Below the pieces are notes generated by a model, which was given only the letters and a program-made list of their open reading frames with translations, made no database searches and was not told where the DNA came from. Both the position numbers and the translations under genes were made by a program. DNA of 38,851 bases. Origin: Chloroflexota bacterium. GTDB taxonomy: Bacteria > Chloroflexota > Limnocylindria > Limnocylindrales > CSP1-4. This document shows positions 23,242 through 32,386 of the stretch, piece by piece (positions within the stretch are counted from its first letter, which is position 1; each line of letters starts with the position of its first letter). The stretch lies in assembly GCA_021789435.1 (NCBI GenBank), contig JAJYJO010000013.1, positions 1 to 38,851 of the forward strand. Reading direction: 5' to 3'.

Positions 23242-23262
23242 CGGGCCAGGAGGTCGATCCGG

Positions 23263-24057
23263 ATGAGCGAGATCCGCATCGTCGACGTGACCGACGAGGC
23301 CGCTTTCGGGCTGCTTCCGCCCTGCTCCGACCCGAGCTTCGACCATCGGACCTGCGACTACTGGGAGGAGGCCGACCGCGGCTCGAAGGCCCACCGCGCC
23401 AGCTGGCTGGCGGGTGCCGGAGGTGAGCCGCGGTCGCGTGGCGGGCCGATCGTCAACCCGTTCGCGGTGACCGAGGAGCCTGCCCTCAACCCGTTCGTCC
23501 CCTCGACGGCGGGGACGTCCAACCCGTTCGTCCCGCCGCCCCGAGGGCCGAGCCTCAATCCCTTCGCCGTGGACGCGGACGTGCCGCCCGAGAACCCCTT
23601 CGCCCCCCGGCGACCGGCCCGGCCCACGGTCGCGGCGACGGCTCCCCGCAAGCTCCAGATGCTCGGGCGCGGGCTGGCCGTGTTCGGCAGCTACGCCAAG
23701 GTCCTGCTCGAGGACGGCGAGCCGGCCGCCTACTGCCAGTTCGGTCCGCTGTCGGCCTATCCTCGGGCGAGTCGGCTCCGGGAGCTCTACCCCCAGCTGC
23801 CCGACTCCCCCCTGCCGGCCGTCGTCACCTGCATCGCGGCGACGCCGGTGGCCCGTGGGCGGGGCCTGGCTGCCCGGCTGGTGACCGCCGTCTGCGCCGA
23901 CCTCGCGAGCCGGGGCTTCGCCGCGGTGGAGGTGTACCCGGAGGTCCATGCCCGATCCGATGCGACCAGCGCCGCGGACCCGGCCTTCTGGCTCCGGGCC
24001 GGCTTCCGGCTGGCGGTGGACGACGAGCGGTTTCCCGTCCTCCGCCGCGAGCTCTGA
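23263..24057 (+). CDS. GNAT acetyltransferase with five NPF motifs
   Basis: A 264-residue protein. The N-terminus has two cysteines and CDYWEEADRG (21-40). Residues 61-115 form a Pro-rich insert with five Asn-Pro-Phe motifs at 65, 76, 87, 99 and 111, spaced 11-12 residues. The C-terminal GNAT part includes the acetyl-CoA-binding loop VARGRGLAARLV and a final FWLRAGFRLAVDDERFPVLRREL typical of N-acetyltransferases. The substrate is unknown. AGGAGGT precedes the ATG. The stop nearly overlaps the ribosome site of the lipoprotein gene behind it. The NPF insert is unusual in a bacterial cytoplasmic enzyme. Confidence 0.85.
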   Translation: MSEIRIVDVTDEAAFGLLPPCSDPSFDHRTCDYWEEADRGSKAHRASWLAGAGGEPRSRGGPIVNPFAVTEEPALNPFVPSTAGTSNPFVPPPRGPSLNPFAVDADVPPENPFAPRRPARPTVAATAPRKLQMLGRGLAVFGSYAKVLLEDGEPAAYCQFGPLSAYPRASRLRELYPQLPDSPLPAVVTCIAATPVARGRGLAARLVTAVCADLASRGFAAVEVYPEVHARSDATSAADPAFWLRAGFRLAVDDERFPVLRREL

Positions 24058-24076
24058 GGAAGGGGCGCCGCAGCGC

Positions 24077-24760
24077 ATGACGCGCTCACCTCACCGTCCC
24101 GGGTCGGCGGCCTTCCGGGGGGCCGGCGCGGTCGTCGTCGCCCTGGGCGTGGTCACCGCGGCGGCACTGGCCGGCTGCGGCGGGAGCGGCACGACGCCGA
24201 CCGGGGTCATCGTCGTGCCGTCGGGGTCCGCGGGAGCTTCGGGCGCGGCGTCCGCTTCGCCATCGGCGGTCCCGAGCGACCTCCCATCGCCCAGCCTGCG
24301 GGTGGGTCCGTACGGCCTGGTGATCGACCCGAGCCTGCTGCGCGTGCTGCCGGCCACGGTGGCCGGCCTGCCGGTGACGGAGTCCGGGGACCTCGAGGCC
24401 GCCGCTCTCGGGGACCTGGACATCCCGACGAACGTCTCCGCCTACGCCGCGGCGGTCGTCGGCAGCCTGGGCGACCCGGACTGGGCGACGGTCTCGATCC
24501 TGGCGCTCAGGCCGAGCGCCGGCCAGAGTTTCGTCGCGGCGTGGGAGCAGCAATACGACGAGGCGGCCTGCAGCCGGGCAAGCGGGATCGCCGGCCGCGG
24601 CGAGACCACGATCGGGGGCTGGCTGACGCAGACCGCGACGTGCGCCGGGGGGGTGCTGGCCTACCACGTGCAGATCGTCGATCGGGGCATCCTGGTCTCG
24701 ATCTCCTCGGTCGGTCCCAGGAAGCTCGGCGAACAGGTCGTCGCCGCCCTCGGGCCGTAG
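24077..24760 (+). CDS. Predicted lipoprotein of unknown function
   Basis: A 227-residue protein with a lipoprotein signal (basic start, hydrophobic 17-32, lipobox LAGC with Cys34). A Gly/Ser/Ala/Pro linker follows (35-75), then a globular domain with two cysteines (QQYDEAACSRASG and TATCAGGVLAYHV) that may form a disulfide outside the membrane. I do not recognise the domain. The open frame starts further upstream inside the acetyltransferase gene; the ATG at 24077 gives a proper signal peptide and lies behind GAGGAAGGGG. It is probably co-transcribed with the acetyltransferase. Confidence 0.8.
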   Translation: MTRSPHRPGSAAFRGAGAVVVALGVVTAAALAGCGGSGTTPTGVIVVPSGSAGASGAASASPSAVPSDLPSPSLRVGPYGLVIDPSLLRVLPATVAGLPVTESGDLEAAALGDLDIPTNVSAYAAAVVGSLGDPDWATVSILALRPSAGQSFVAAWEQQYDEAACSRASGIAGRGETTIGGWLTQTATCAGGVLAYHVQIVDRGILVSISSVGPRKLGEQVVAALGP

Positions 24761-25042
24761 GCGGGGCGGATTTCCGTCGTGCCCGCGCCCCCGGCTCGGG
24801 ATCCCCGTGGCCCCCGCCTCCGGGCGCCGGATCCCCGCCCTCGGTCGTCCCCGCCGCCGCCCACCGCCGCCCGTCCCGGCGTCCGCGCCCCGCCCACCGC
24901 GGCCGGCCCCGGGGCGTGATCGGTGCCGATGGCCCGTGACGCCCGTGACGGCGAAGCGGCAGACTAGGCGCAACCCGCGGCGGCGGCGGTCCCCCTCCGG
25001 ACGGTCCCGCCGGCGTCGATCCGCGCCGAGGAGCAGATCGCC

Positions 25043-26713
25043 ATGACCGTCGTCTCCAGCGCCCGCCGCGTCCGCGCCCCGCGCGGCCCGGAGCGGTCCT
25101 GCAAGGGCTGGGCCCAGGAAGCCGCGCTCCGGATGCTGATGAACAACCTCGATCCGGAGGTCGGCGAGCGCCCGGACGACCTGGTCGTCTACGGGGGGAC
25201 CGGCCGGGCGGCCCGCAGCTGGGAGGCCTTCGACGCCATCGTCCGCGAGCTGCGCCGCCTCGAGGACGACGAGAGCCTGCTCGTCCAGTCGGGCAAGCCG
25301 GTCGGCGTCTTCCGGACCCACCCCTGGGCGCCGCGCGTCCTGATCGCCAACTCGAACCTGGTCGGGAAGTGGGCGAACTGGGACACCTTCCGCGAGCTCG
25401 AGCGGAAGGGCCTGACCATGTTCGGCCAGATGACCGCCGGGTCCTGGATCTACATCGGGACCCAGGGCATCCTCCAGGGCACATACGAGACTTTCGCCGA
25501 ACTGGCTCGCCAGCACTTCGGCGGCACCCTGCGCGGCCGGGTCACTCTGACCGCGGGCCTCGGCGGCATGGGTGGCGCGCAGCCGCTGGCGATCACCATG
25601 AACGAGGGGGTGGCCCTGGTCGTCGAGGTGGACGAGGCGCGGGCGCGCCGCCGGCTCGAGATCGGTTACGTCGACCGGCTGACGGCTGACCTGGGAGAGG
25701 CGCTTCGCTGGGCTCGCGAGGCGGCGGCCGAGGGTCGCCCGGCCTCCATCGCCCTGGTCGGCAATGCCGCGGAGGTGGAGCCGGAGCTGGTCCGGCGTCG
25801 CGAGCGGTTCGACGTCCTGACCGACCAGACCTCGGCCCACGACGCGCTCAACGGCTACGTGCCGGCCGGCGTAACGGTCGAGCAGGCGATCGAGCTGCGG
25901 CGGTCGGATCCCGTCGATTACGTCCGACGCGCCATGGCCTCCATGGCCGACCAGGTCCGGGCGATGCTGGGCCTGATGGCCGCCGGGGCGGTCACCTTCG
26001 ACTACGGCAACAACATCCGGGCCCAGGCGAAGGAGGCCGGCGTCGAGGATGCCTTCGCCTTCCCCGGCTTCGTGCCGGCCTTCATCCGGCCGCTCTTCTG
26101 CGAGGGCAAGGGCCCCTTCCGCTGGGCCGCGCTCTCCGGCCAGCCCGACGACATCCTGGCCACGGACCGGGCGATCCTGGACCTCTTCCCCGCGAACGAG
26201 GGCCTCCGCCGCTGGATCACCATGGCCGAGGCGAAGGTGCCGTTCCAGGGGCTGCCGGCCCGGATCTGCTGGCTGGGCTACGGCGAGCGGGCGAAGGCCG
26301 GCCTGGCCTTCAACGAGCTGGTCCGCTCAGGGGCCGTCCGGGCGCCGATCGTGATCGGCCGCGACCACCTGGACGCCGGCTCGGTCGCCTCGCCCAACCG
26401 CGAGACGGAGGGGATGCGCGACGGCTCCGACGCCATCGCCGACTGGCCGCTCCTGAATGCGCTCGTCAACACCGCGGCCGGCGCTTCGTGGGTCAGCATC
26501 CACCACGGCGGCGGGACCGGTATCGGCTACAGCCAGCACGCCGGGATGGTGGTCGTCGCCGACGGCAGCGACCTCGCCGCCCAGAAGCTGGAGCGGGTCC
26601 TGACAACCGATCCCGGGACCGGCGTGATGCGCCACGTCGACGCCGGCTACGAGCGGGCCATCGAGGTGGCCCGCGAGCGGGGCGTCCGGATCCCCATGCT
26701 GGCCGACGAGTAG
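25043..26713 (+). CDS. hutU: Urocanate hydratase (urocanase)
   Basis: A 556-residue HutU, full length. It adds water to urocanate to give imidazolonepropionate, with tightly bound NAD+. Signatures: [29 protein letters not shown] in pieces, [28 protein letters not shown], and the catalytic-loop Cys409 in [13 protein letters not shown] (Cys410 in the Pseudomonas enzyme). GAGGAG precedes the ATG. It is the first gene of the hut operon; the 282 bases upstream are very GC-rich and I see no clear promoter or HutC-type operator in them. Confidence 0.96.
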   Translation: MTVVSSARRVRAPRGPERSCKGWAQEAALRMLMNNLDPEVGERPDDLVVYGGTGRAARSWEAFDAIVRELRRLEDDESLLVQSGKPVGVFRTHPWAPRVLIANSNLVGKWANWDTFRELERKGLTMFGQMTAGSWIYIGTQGILQGTYETFAELARQHFGGTLRGRVTLTAGLGGMGGAQPLAITMNEGVALVVEVDEARARRRLEIGYVDRLTADLGEALRWAREAAAEGRPASIALVGNAAEVEPELVRRRERFDVLTDQTSAHDALNGYVPAGVTVEQAIELRRSDPVDYVRRAMASMADQVRAMLGLMAAGAVTFDYGNNIRAQAKEAGVEDAFAFPGFVPAFIRPLFCEGKGPFRWAALSGQPDDILATDRAILDLFPANEGLRRWITMAEAKVPFQGLPARICWLGYGERAKAGLAFNELVRSGAVRAPIVIGRDHLDAGSVASPNRETEGMRDGSDAIADWPLLNALVNTAAGASWVSIHHGGGTGIGYSQHAGMVVVADGSDLAAQKLERVLTTDPGTGVMRHVDAGYERAIEVARERGVRIPMLADE

Positions 26714-26755
26714 GGCCCGTCCCAGCCACCCGTCACGCAACCCGAGGAGCAGCAG

Positions 26756-28279
26756 ATGGCCATCGTCCTGGACGGCTCGTCGCTGACCATCGAGAAGGTC
26801 GTCCGGATCGCCCGCGACGGCGAGGCCGTCGAGCTGGACCCGGCGGCCCTGCAGCGGATCGGGGCCTGCCGGGCGATGCTCGAGGAGAAGATCGGCGCCC
26901 ACGAGATCATGTACGGGGTCAACACGGGGATCGGCGAGTTCTCCGAGATCGTGCTGACCGACGAGCAGGTCCAGCAGTTCCAGCGCTTCCTGATCTACAA
27001 CCACGCCGCCGGCATGGGTGAGCCGGCACCCATCGAGACGGTCCGGGCGGCGATCGCCGGGCGGATCAACGTCCACGCTCACGGCAACTCCGGCTGCCGG
27101 CCGGAGATCACGCTCACCCTGGTCGAGATGCTCAACCGGGGCGTGACGCCGTACGTCTGCCAGAAGGGCTCGGTGGGCGCCAGCGGCGACCTCGCGCCGA
27201 TGGCCCAGATCGCCCTGCTGCTGATGGGCGAGGGCCAGGCCTGGTATCGCGACGAGCTCCTGCCGGGCGCCGAGGCCATGGCCCGGGCCGGCATTCCCGC
27301 CCCCGGGCTCCAGGCGCGCGACGGGTTGGCGACCATCAACGGCTCCAACGTGCTGACCGCGATGAGCGCCCTCCAGCTGCACGACGTGGACCGCTGGCTG
27401 CGCCAGGCCGAGATCGCCTGCGCCATGTCGCTCGAGGCGCTGCTGGCCAACATGAAGCCCTACGACGTCCGGCTCCACCAGCTGCGCGGCTTCCCGGGGG
27501 CGATCCGCAGCGCCCGGACCATCGGCCGCTGCATCGACGGCAGCGACCTTCTGAGCGGCCGCTTCAAGACGAAGGTCCAGGACGCCTATTCGATGCGCTC
27601 GTCTCCCCAGGTGATCGGTGCCGCCCACGACGCGGTCGCCTTCGCCCGCCGCCAGGTGGAGATCGAGCTGAACGGCGTCGGAGACAACCCCATCTTCCTG
27701 CCCGAGGCGGGCCTGACGCTGACCGGCGCCAACTTCCAGGGCACCCCGGTCTCGCTGCCGATGGAGCTGGTCGGCCAGGCCGTGACGATGGTCTGCGTCC
27801 TCTCGGAGCGGCGGCTCAACCGCCTGACCAACCCGGCCCTGTCGGCCGGCCTGCCCGACTTCCTGACGAAGGGGGCCGGCATGTTCTCCGGCCTCATGCT
27901 TAGCCAGTACACGGCCGACAGCCTGGTGACCGAGCAGCGAATCCTGGCCGCGCCGGCCGCGACGATGTCCATCCCCGCCGCGGCAGACCAGGAGGACTTC
28001 GTGTCGATGGGCATGAACACCGCGATCAAGAACGGCCAGATCCTCGACGCCGCCCAGGGGATCCTGGGGATCGAGTTCATGGCCGCCGCGCAGGCCCTCG
28101 ATTTCCGCGACTTCCGGCCGGGCCGCGGCGTGCAGGCCGCCCGCGAGGTGATCCGCCGCCACGTGGCCCACCTGGACGAGGACCGGCCGCTCTACCCGGA
28201 CCACGACCGGATGAGGGCGCTCGTCCGCTCCGGCGAGATCCTAGACACCGTCGAGGCCGTCGTCGGCGCCCTCGACTGA
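26756..28279 (+). CDS. hutH: Histidine ammonia-lyase
   Basis: A 507-residue HutH that deaminates L-histidine to urocanate. The Ala142-Ser143-Gly144 triad that forms the MIO electrophile lies in GSVGASGDLAPMAQ, at the same numbering as the Pseudomonas enzyme. Tyr53 in YGVNTGIGEF, the NGVGDNPIFLP loop and the QEDFVSMGMNTA loop are all present. CGAGGAGCAGCAG precedes the ATG. It is second in the operon, 42 bases after hutU. Confidence 0.96.
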   Translation: MAIVLDGSSLTIEKVVRIARDGEAVELDPAALQRIGACRAMLEEKIGAHEIMYGVNTGIGEFSEIVLTDEQVQQFQRFLIYNHAAGMGEPAPIETVRAAIAGRINVHAHGNSGCRPEITLTLVEMLNRGVTPYVCQKGSVGASGDLAPMAQIALLLMGEGQAWYRDELLPGAEAMARAGIPAPGLQARDGLATINGSNVLTAMSALQLHDVDRWLRQAEIACAMSLEALLANMKPYDVRLHQLRGFPGAIRSARTIGRCIDGSDLLSGRFKTKVQDAYSMRSSPQVIGAAHDAVAFARRQVEIELNGVGDNPIFLPEAGLTLTGANFQGTPVSLPMELVGQAVTMVCVLSERRLNRLTNPALSAGLPDFLTKGAGMFSGLMLSQYTADSLVTEQRILAAPAATMSIPAAADQEDFVSMGMNTAIKNGQILDAAQGILGIEFMAAAQALDFRDFRPGRGVQAAREVIRRHVAHLDEDRPLYPDHDRMRALVRSGEILDTVEAVVGALD

Positions 28280-28303
28280 CGGCCGGGGCCGGCCGGTGCT
28301 CCG

Positions 28304-28921
28304 ATGAGCCCGATCCACCGCGACGGCGAGGGCGGCAGGACCGCCGGCGCCACCTGGGAGAGCCTCGTGGAGCGGCTGATCCGCGAGGCGCAGGAGCGGG
28401 GCGAGTTCGACGACCTGCCCTTCCGCGGCCGGCGGATCCCGCTGGAGGACGATTCGCCGGCCGGTGAGCTGGCGCTTGGGTTCCATGTTCTCCGGAACGC
28501 CGGCGTGGCCCCGCCCTGGGTCGAGGCGGACAAGGAGGCGCGGCGGCTCCTGGCGGAGCGGCACGTCCTGCTGGCGCGGGCGGCCGGCGCCTCCGGGATC
28601 TGCCACGAGCGCGATCGTCGACGGCTGGAGGAGCTGGTCGGCGAGTACAACGACGCGGTCCTCCGCCTCGACAGCGCCGCTCCCACCACGGCCGTGCACC
28701 GCCGCCCGCTCTCCGGCGCCCGCGAGCTGGCGGCCTGGACGCGGCCTAGATGCGGGGGCAGGACGCGCTCGGGAGGCGGGGGCAGGACGCCGAGCCGGAA
28801 CCGTAGGCCGGCCGGGGGGGCGCCGGGCCCGCGAGGTTCGCGAGGTCGGCGCCCGCGCCGGTTCGCGAGTCCTGCGCCCGCCCGCTGCGGCCGCGCCCGC
28901 CCCGCGAGGCCCGCGCCGTGA
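28304..28921 (+). CDS. DUF1992 (DnaJC28-like conserved region) protein
   Basis: A 205-residue protein. Residues 17-80 match DUF1992, the region also found in DNAJC28: SLVERLIREAQERGEFDDLPFRG split around the LIREAQERGEFDDLP core, then GRRIPLEDD and ELALGFHVLRNAGVAPPWVE. A helical stretch to about 130 follows. From about 145 the sequence is a Gly/Arg/Pro-rich basic tail unlike the family, perhaps a disordered nucleic-acid-binding extension or read-through past an ancestral end. Its function is unknown; it sits inside the hut operon 24 bases after hutH, with no obvious link to histidine breakdown. Confidence 0.75.
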   Translation: MSPIHRDGEGGRTAGATWESLVERLIREAQERGEFDDLPFRGRRIPLEDDSPAGELALGFHVLRNAGVAPPWVEADKEARRLLAERHVLLARAAGASGICHERDRRRLEELVGEYNDAVLRLDSAAPTTAVHRRPLSGARELAAWTRPRCGGRTRSGGGGRTPSRNRRPAGGAPGPRGSRGRRPRRFASPAPARCGRARPARPAP

Positions 28922-29008
28922 CCGTCGGGACGGCCGGCAGCGGCCGCTGAGGGTGTGCCACGATAGCCGCCCGGAGAGGCGGTCCCGCCACCCCGGAGGG
29001 AGGGGACG

Positions 29009-29968
29009 GTGGCCAGGCTCGTCGAATCGGTGCCCAACTTCAGCGAAGGCCGGCGGCCGGAGGTCGTCGACCGCCTGGCGGCCGCCGTCGAAGCGACGCC
29101 CGGCGCCCATCTGCTCGACCGGACCAGCGACCCCAGCCACAACCGGAGCGTGCTGACGCTGGCCGGCCCGGCGGAGGCGGTCACGGCGGCCCTCGAAGCC
29201 GCGGTCGCGGTCGCCGTGGCCGAGATCGACATGGAACACCACGTCGGCGAGCACCCCCGGATCGGGGCCGTGGACGTCATCCCCTTCGTGCCCCTCGCCG
29301 AGACGACCATGGCCGAGTGCGTCGCCCTCGCGCGGGCCTTCGGGGCGCGCCTGGCGGAGCGCTTCGAGCTGCCCGTCTACCTCTACGCGGAAGCGGCGAT
29401 GCGACCGGACCGGGTCCGGCTGGCCGATGTCCGCCGGGGTCAGTACGAGGGTCTCAAGGAAGCGATCGGCCAGCGCGGCCGCGAGCCCGACTTCGGGCCC
29501 GCCCGCACCCACCCCACGGCCGGCGCGGTGGCCGTGGGAGCCCGGCCCTTCCTGATCGCCTACAACATCAATCTCGCCTCGCCCGACGTCGAGCTCGCCC
29601 GCCGGATCGCCCGCCGGATCCGCGAATCGGGCGGCGGCCTGCCGCGCATCCAGGCCAACGGCTTTTGGATCGAGGAGTTGGGGATGGCCCAGGTCTCGAT
29701 GAACCTGCTCGATTTCACGGTCACTCCCATGTGGCGGGTCTGGGAAGCAGTCCGTGCCGAGGCCGCGGCGGAGGGAGTGGAGCCGGCCGAATCCGAGCTG
29801 ATCGGGCTGGCGCCGCTGGCGGCCTTCCTCGACGTGGCCGACCACGCCGGCGCGGCCGCCGACGACGCGGTCGAGGCACGCCTGCGGAGGGCGGCGCGCT
29901 TCCTGAAGCTGCGTGATTTCTCGCCGCTCCAGGCGCTGGAGCTGCGGCTCGCGGCGGCCGGCGGGTGA
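29009..29968 (+). CDS. ftcD: Glutamate formimidoyltransferase
   Basis: A 319-residue stand-alone transferase (the N-terminal half of animal FTCD). It moves the formimino group of N-formimino-glutamate to THF, giving glutamate and 5-formimino-THF. Signatures: ESVPNFSEGRR, LLDRTSDPSHNRSVLTL, catalytic His82 in GEHPRIGAVDVIPFVPL, and VAVGARPFLIAYNINL. There is no cyclodeaminase domain, so a separate one is needed; fchA at 12756 is the candidate. The GTG at 29009 follows GGAGGGAGGGG, and the stop overlaps hutI by GTGA. Confidence 0.95.
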   Translation: MARLVESVPNFSEGRRPEVVDRLAAAVEATPGAHLLDRTSDPSHNRSVLTLAGPAEAVTAALEAAVAVAVAEIDMEHHVGEHPRIGAVDVIPFVPLAETTMAECVALARAFGARLAERFELPVYLYAEAAMRPDRVRLADVRRGQYEGLKEAIGQRGREPDFGPARTHPTAGAVAVGARPFLIAYNINLASPDVELARRIARRIRESGGGLPRIQANGFWIEELGMAQVSMNLLDFTVTPMWRVWEAVRAEAAAEGVEPAESELIGLAPLAAFLDVADHAGAAADDAVEARLRRAARFLKLRDFSPLQALELRLAAAGG

Positions 29969-31317
29969 GCCTCCGGCTGATCCAGGGCGGGCGCGACGAT
30001 GCCAGCGAGACCGGCCTGCTGATCGAGGGCGCGGCCGAGATCGTCACGATGGCCGGCGGCCTCCGCCGCGGCCCGGCGCAGGCCGATCCTGCCGTCCTGG
30101 TGGCGGGGGCCGGTGCCGAAGGGGGAATGGCCGTCGCCAGCTGGCAGGGCCGGATCGTGGCCGCCGGCACGCGCGAGGCGGTGGAGGCGGAGGCCCGGGC
30201 GCAGAGCCTGCCGGTCGAGCGCTTCACCCGCTTCGACGCGCGCGGCGGGACGGTCACGCCGGGGCTGATCGACCCGCACACGCACCTCCTCTTCGCCGGG
30301 AGTCGCGAGAACGAGTTCCGCCTCCGCCAGCAGGGGGCCGGCTACCTGGAGATCCTCGCAGCGGGCGGCGGCATCCTCTCGACAGTGGCCGCCACTCGGG
30401 CCGCCTCGGACGACGACCTCCTCGCCCACGGCCGGCGCTGGCTGACCGAGATGCTGGGTCACGGCGTGACGACCGTCGAAGCCAAGTCGGGCTACGGCCT
30501 CGACGTGGCCACCGAGCTGCGGCTGCTGGAGGTGGCCGGCCGGCTGGACGAGGACGGCCCGGTCTCCGTGGTACCCACTTTCCTCGGTGCACACGCGGTG
30601 CCGGCGGAGTACCGGGGCCGGCCCGACGGGACAGAGGCCTACGTCGCGTCGATCGTCGACCAGCAGCTGCCGGCGGTCGCGGCCCAGGGGCGGGCTCGCT
30701 CCTGCGATGTCTTCTGCGAGCGCGGCGTCTTCTCCGTCGAGCAGAGCCGGCGGATCCTCGAGGCGGGCCTGTTGCACGGCCTGGAGCCGCGGCTCCATGC
30801 AGACGAGCTGGCGCCGTCCGGCGGCGCGGAGCTGGCAGCCGAGCTTGGCGCCCGCTCGGCCGACCACCTGGCGGCCCCATCCCGGGCGGGCATCGCCGCC
30901 CTCGCGGCAGCCGCGGCTGGCGATCGGCCGGTCGTCGCCACGCTGCTGCCGGCGACCAGCTGGACGCTGATGGCCGACCACTATGCGCCCGCCCGCCTGC
31001 TGATCGAACGCGGTGTCCCGGTGGCGCTGGCCACGGACTTCAACCCGGGCACCTGCCCGAGCCCCAACCTGCCCCTCGTCCTGACCGTGGCCTGCCTGGA
31101 GCTGAAGCTGACCGCCGCCGAGGCGCTGGCGGCGGTCACGGTCAACGCGGCCCATGCCCTGGGCCTCGGCGACGAGGTGGGCTCGATCGAGCCGGGCAAG
31201 GTGGCCGACCTGGTCGTATGGCGGGTCCCGACCTACGCCCAGATCCCCTACTGGGCGGGGGCGGACCTGGTGGCCGCAGTGGTGAAGGCGGGCCGGAGGG
31301 TCCTGGTCCGCGGGTAG
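29965..31317 (+). CDS. hutI: Imidazolonepropionase
   Basis: A 450-residue amidohydrolase (usual about 405) that opens the imidazolone ring to give formimino-glutamate. Metal ligands: His105 and His107 in DPHTHLLFAGSRENEF, then the LGAHAVP, LHADEL and ATDFNPGTCPSPNLPL motifs. The N-terminus has about 40 extra residues (around 33-60: GPAQADPAVLVAGAGAEGG). It starts with GTG overlapping the ftcD stop. This is the last gene of the operon; the full path His to Glu via urocanate is present (hutH, hutU, hutI, ftcD). Confidence 0.95.
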   Translation: MSLRLIQGGRDDASETGLLIEGAAEIVTMAGGLRRGPAQADPAVLVAGAGAEGGMAVASWQGRIVAAGTREAVEAEARAQSLPVERFTRFDARGGTVTPGLIDPHTHLLFAGSRENEFRLRQQGAGYLEILAAGGGILSTVAATRAASDDDLLAHGRRWLTEMLGHGVTTVEAKSGYGLDVATELRLLEVAGRLDEDGPVSVVPTFLGAHAVPAEYRGRPDGTEAYVASIVDQQLPAVAAQGRARSCDVFCERGVFSVEQSRRILEAGLLHGLEPRLHADELAPSGGAELAAELGARSADHLAAPSRAGIAALAAAAAGDRPVVATLLPATSWTLMADHYAPARLLIERGVPVALATDFNPGTCPSPNLPLVLTVACLELKLTAAEALAAVTVNAAHALGLGDEVGSIEPGKVADLVVWRVPTYAQIPYWAGADLVAAVVKAGRRVLVRG

Positions 31318-31349
31318 CGCCCTGGGGGCAGGCGACGGCTCGGCAGCGA

Positions 31350-31391
31350 CGGCACGCTCCGCCCGGCGGCGCCGGCACGCTCCGCCCGGCG
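31350..31391. repeat. 23-bp tandem repeat, two copies
   Basis: CGGCACGCTCCGCCCGGCG at 31350-31368 and 31373-31391, in the 200-base gap between converging hutI and the MBL-fold gene. A second small repeat, CGGCCGGCCCATC twice (31478-31503), is in the same gap. Confidence 0.7.
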
Positions 31392-31519
31392 CGAACCCGG
31401 CCTCCCTCGGCGTCTCTCGGTTTCGGGTGCCGCGGGCCGCCTGCGGCAGCTCCCGCGCCGCGAGGTCCCGGGCGGAGCGGCCGGCCCATCCGGCCGGCCC
31501 ATCCGGGCGGCGCACCCGG

Positions 31520-32197
31520 TCAGGTCCGGCCGCGGGCCTCGAGCAGGACGGTGGTGGTCTCCGCGGGCAGTCCCGACGGCGTGATCGAGAGCCGGGCCTG
31601 GGGAGCCACCGGCGACGGCGCCCCCATCTCGTGGAGGAACTTGGCCACGGCATCGGCCGCCACCTGCTCGTCGTCGGGCACGGGCATCGGGACCACGATG
31701 CGCGGCTCGAGCTGGGCGATCAGCTCGCCGGCGTGCGTGGCGCTCAGTGCCCCGCCGACCGGCACGCAGGCGACCTGGACCGGCCCGATGTCGCTCAGCT
31801 TGTCCTCCGTGAGCAGGTGACCGATGTCTCCCAGGTGAATCACGTGGATCCCGTCGAGCTCGACCACGAACGCGACGTTTCGGCCGCGGTCCGCGCCCTT
31901 CCTGTCGTCGCGGAAGGTCCGCACGCCCGTGATGAGGACGTCGCGCACCTCGTACTCGCCCGGGCCGTCCAGGACGAACGCCTTCTCCAGGCTCGCCGGC
32001 AGGAGCGTCCCGCCGTCGCCGCCAGGCCGCCCCTTGGGCTTGGGCGGCGGGGCGTCGTCGGGATGGCTGAAGGTCACGATCTCGCCGGTCAGGCCGCGGC
32101 CGGTCGGCCCGACCACCGACTGATAGGGATCGGCGACGACGACCGCGTCGCGGCCGCGAAGGCGGACGCAGGTCCGGCCGTACCAGGTGAGCTCCAT
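31520..32197 (-). CDS. MBL-fold (UlaG-like) protein with lost metal ligands
   Basis: A 225-residue protein with the UlaG/MBL scaffold: MELTWYGRTCVRLRGRDAVVVADPY, then GPGEYEVRDVLITGVRTF, GRNVAFVVELDGIHVIHLGDIGHLL and a closing EPRIVVPM. In the metal motif the usual SHxHxDH or SHDHPNH reads SHPDDAPP, leaving one His. The late ligand position, normally PMH, reads PMP. It has therefore probably lost the di-zinc site and hydrolase activity, though GDIGH remains. I chose the ATG at 32197 because it gives the family N-terminus; the upstream 76 codons are Arg/Pro-rich. A CAGAAT box lies 8 bases before it. Confidence 0.85.
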   Translation of the reverse strand: MELTWYGRTCVRLRGRDAVVVADPYQSVVGPTGRGLTGEIVTFSHPDDAPPPKPKGRPGGDGGTLLPASLEKAFVLDGPGEYEVRDVLITGVRTFRDDRKGADRGRNVAFVVELDGIHVIHLGDIGHLLTEDKLSDIGPVQVACVPVGGALSATHAGELIAQLEPRIVVPMPVPDDEQVAADAVAKFLHEMGAPSPVAPQARLSITPSGLPAETTTVLLEARGRT

Positions 32198-32205
32198 GGC
32201 CCGGG

Positions 32206-32211
32206 ATTCTG
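32206..32211 (-). promoter_or_regulatory. Possible -10 box (CAGAAT) of the MBL-fold gene
   Basis: CAGAAT on the minus strand, 8 bases before the ATG at 32197, with no ribosome site between: a likely leaderless start. Confidence 0.35.
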
Positions 32212-32339
32212 ACACAGCGCGCCGGGTCGGGAGGGGCGGGCGAGGCCCCGTCCCCGTCCGGGGACTGCCCTGCCGCGAGGACGGGTCCGTGCCGGGACGA
32301 TCGGCGCGACGAACGGCCCGCAGGGCCCGAATAGGGAGG

Positions 32340-32372
32340 ACCGGAGGCGCCTGCCCAATCGGCGCCTCCGGT
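32340..32372. other. Perfect 12-bp hairpin in the 32.2-32.7 kb gap
   Basis: ACCGGAGGCGCC, a 9-base loop (TGCCCAATC) and GGCGCCTCCGGT. No T-run follows on either strand. It ends two bases before a GGAGGGAGGGAGG run and an ATG (32387), so it could fold in the leader of that small ORF. Confidence 0.6.
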
Positions 32373-32386
32373 CGGAGGGAGGGAGG

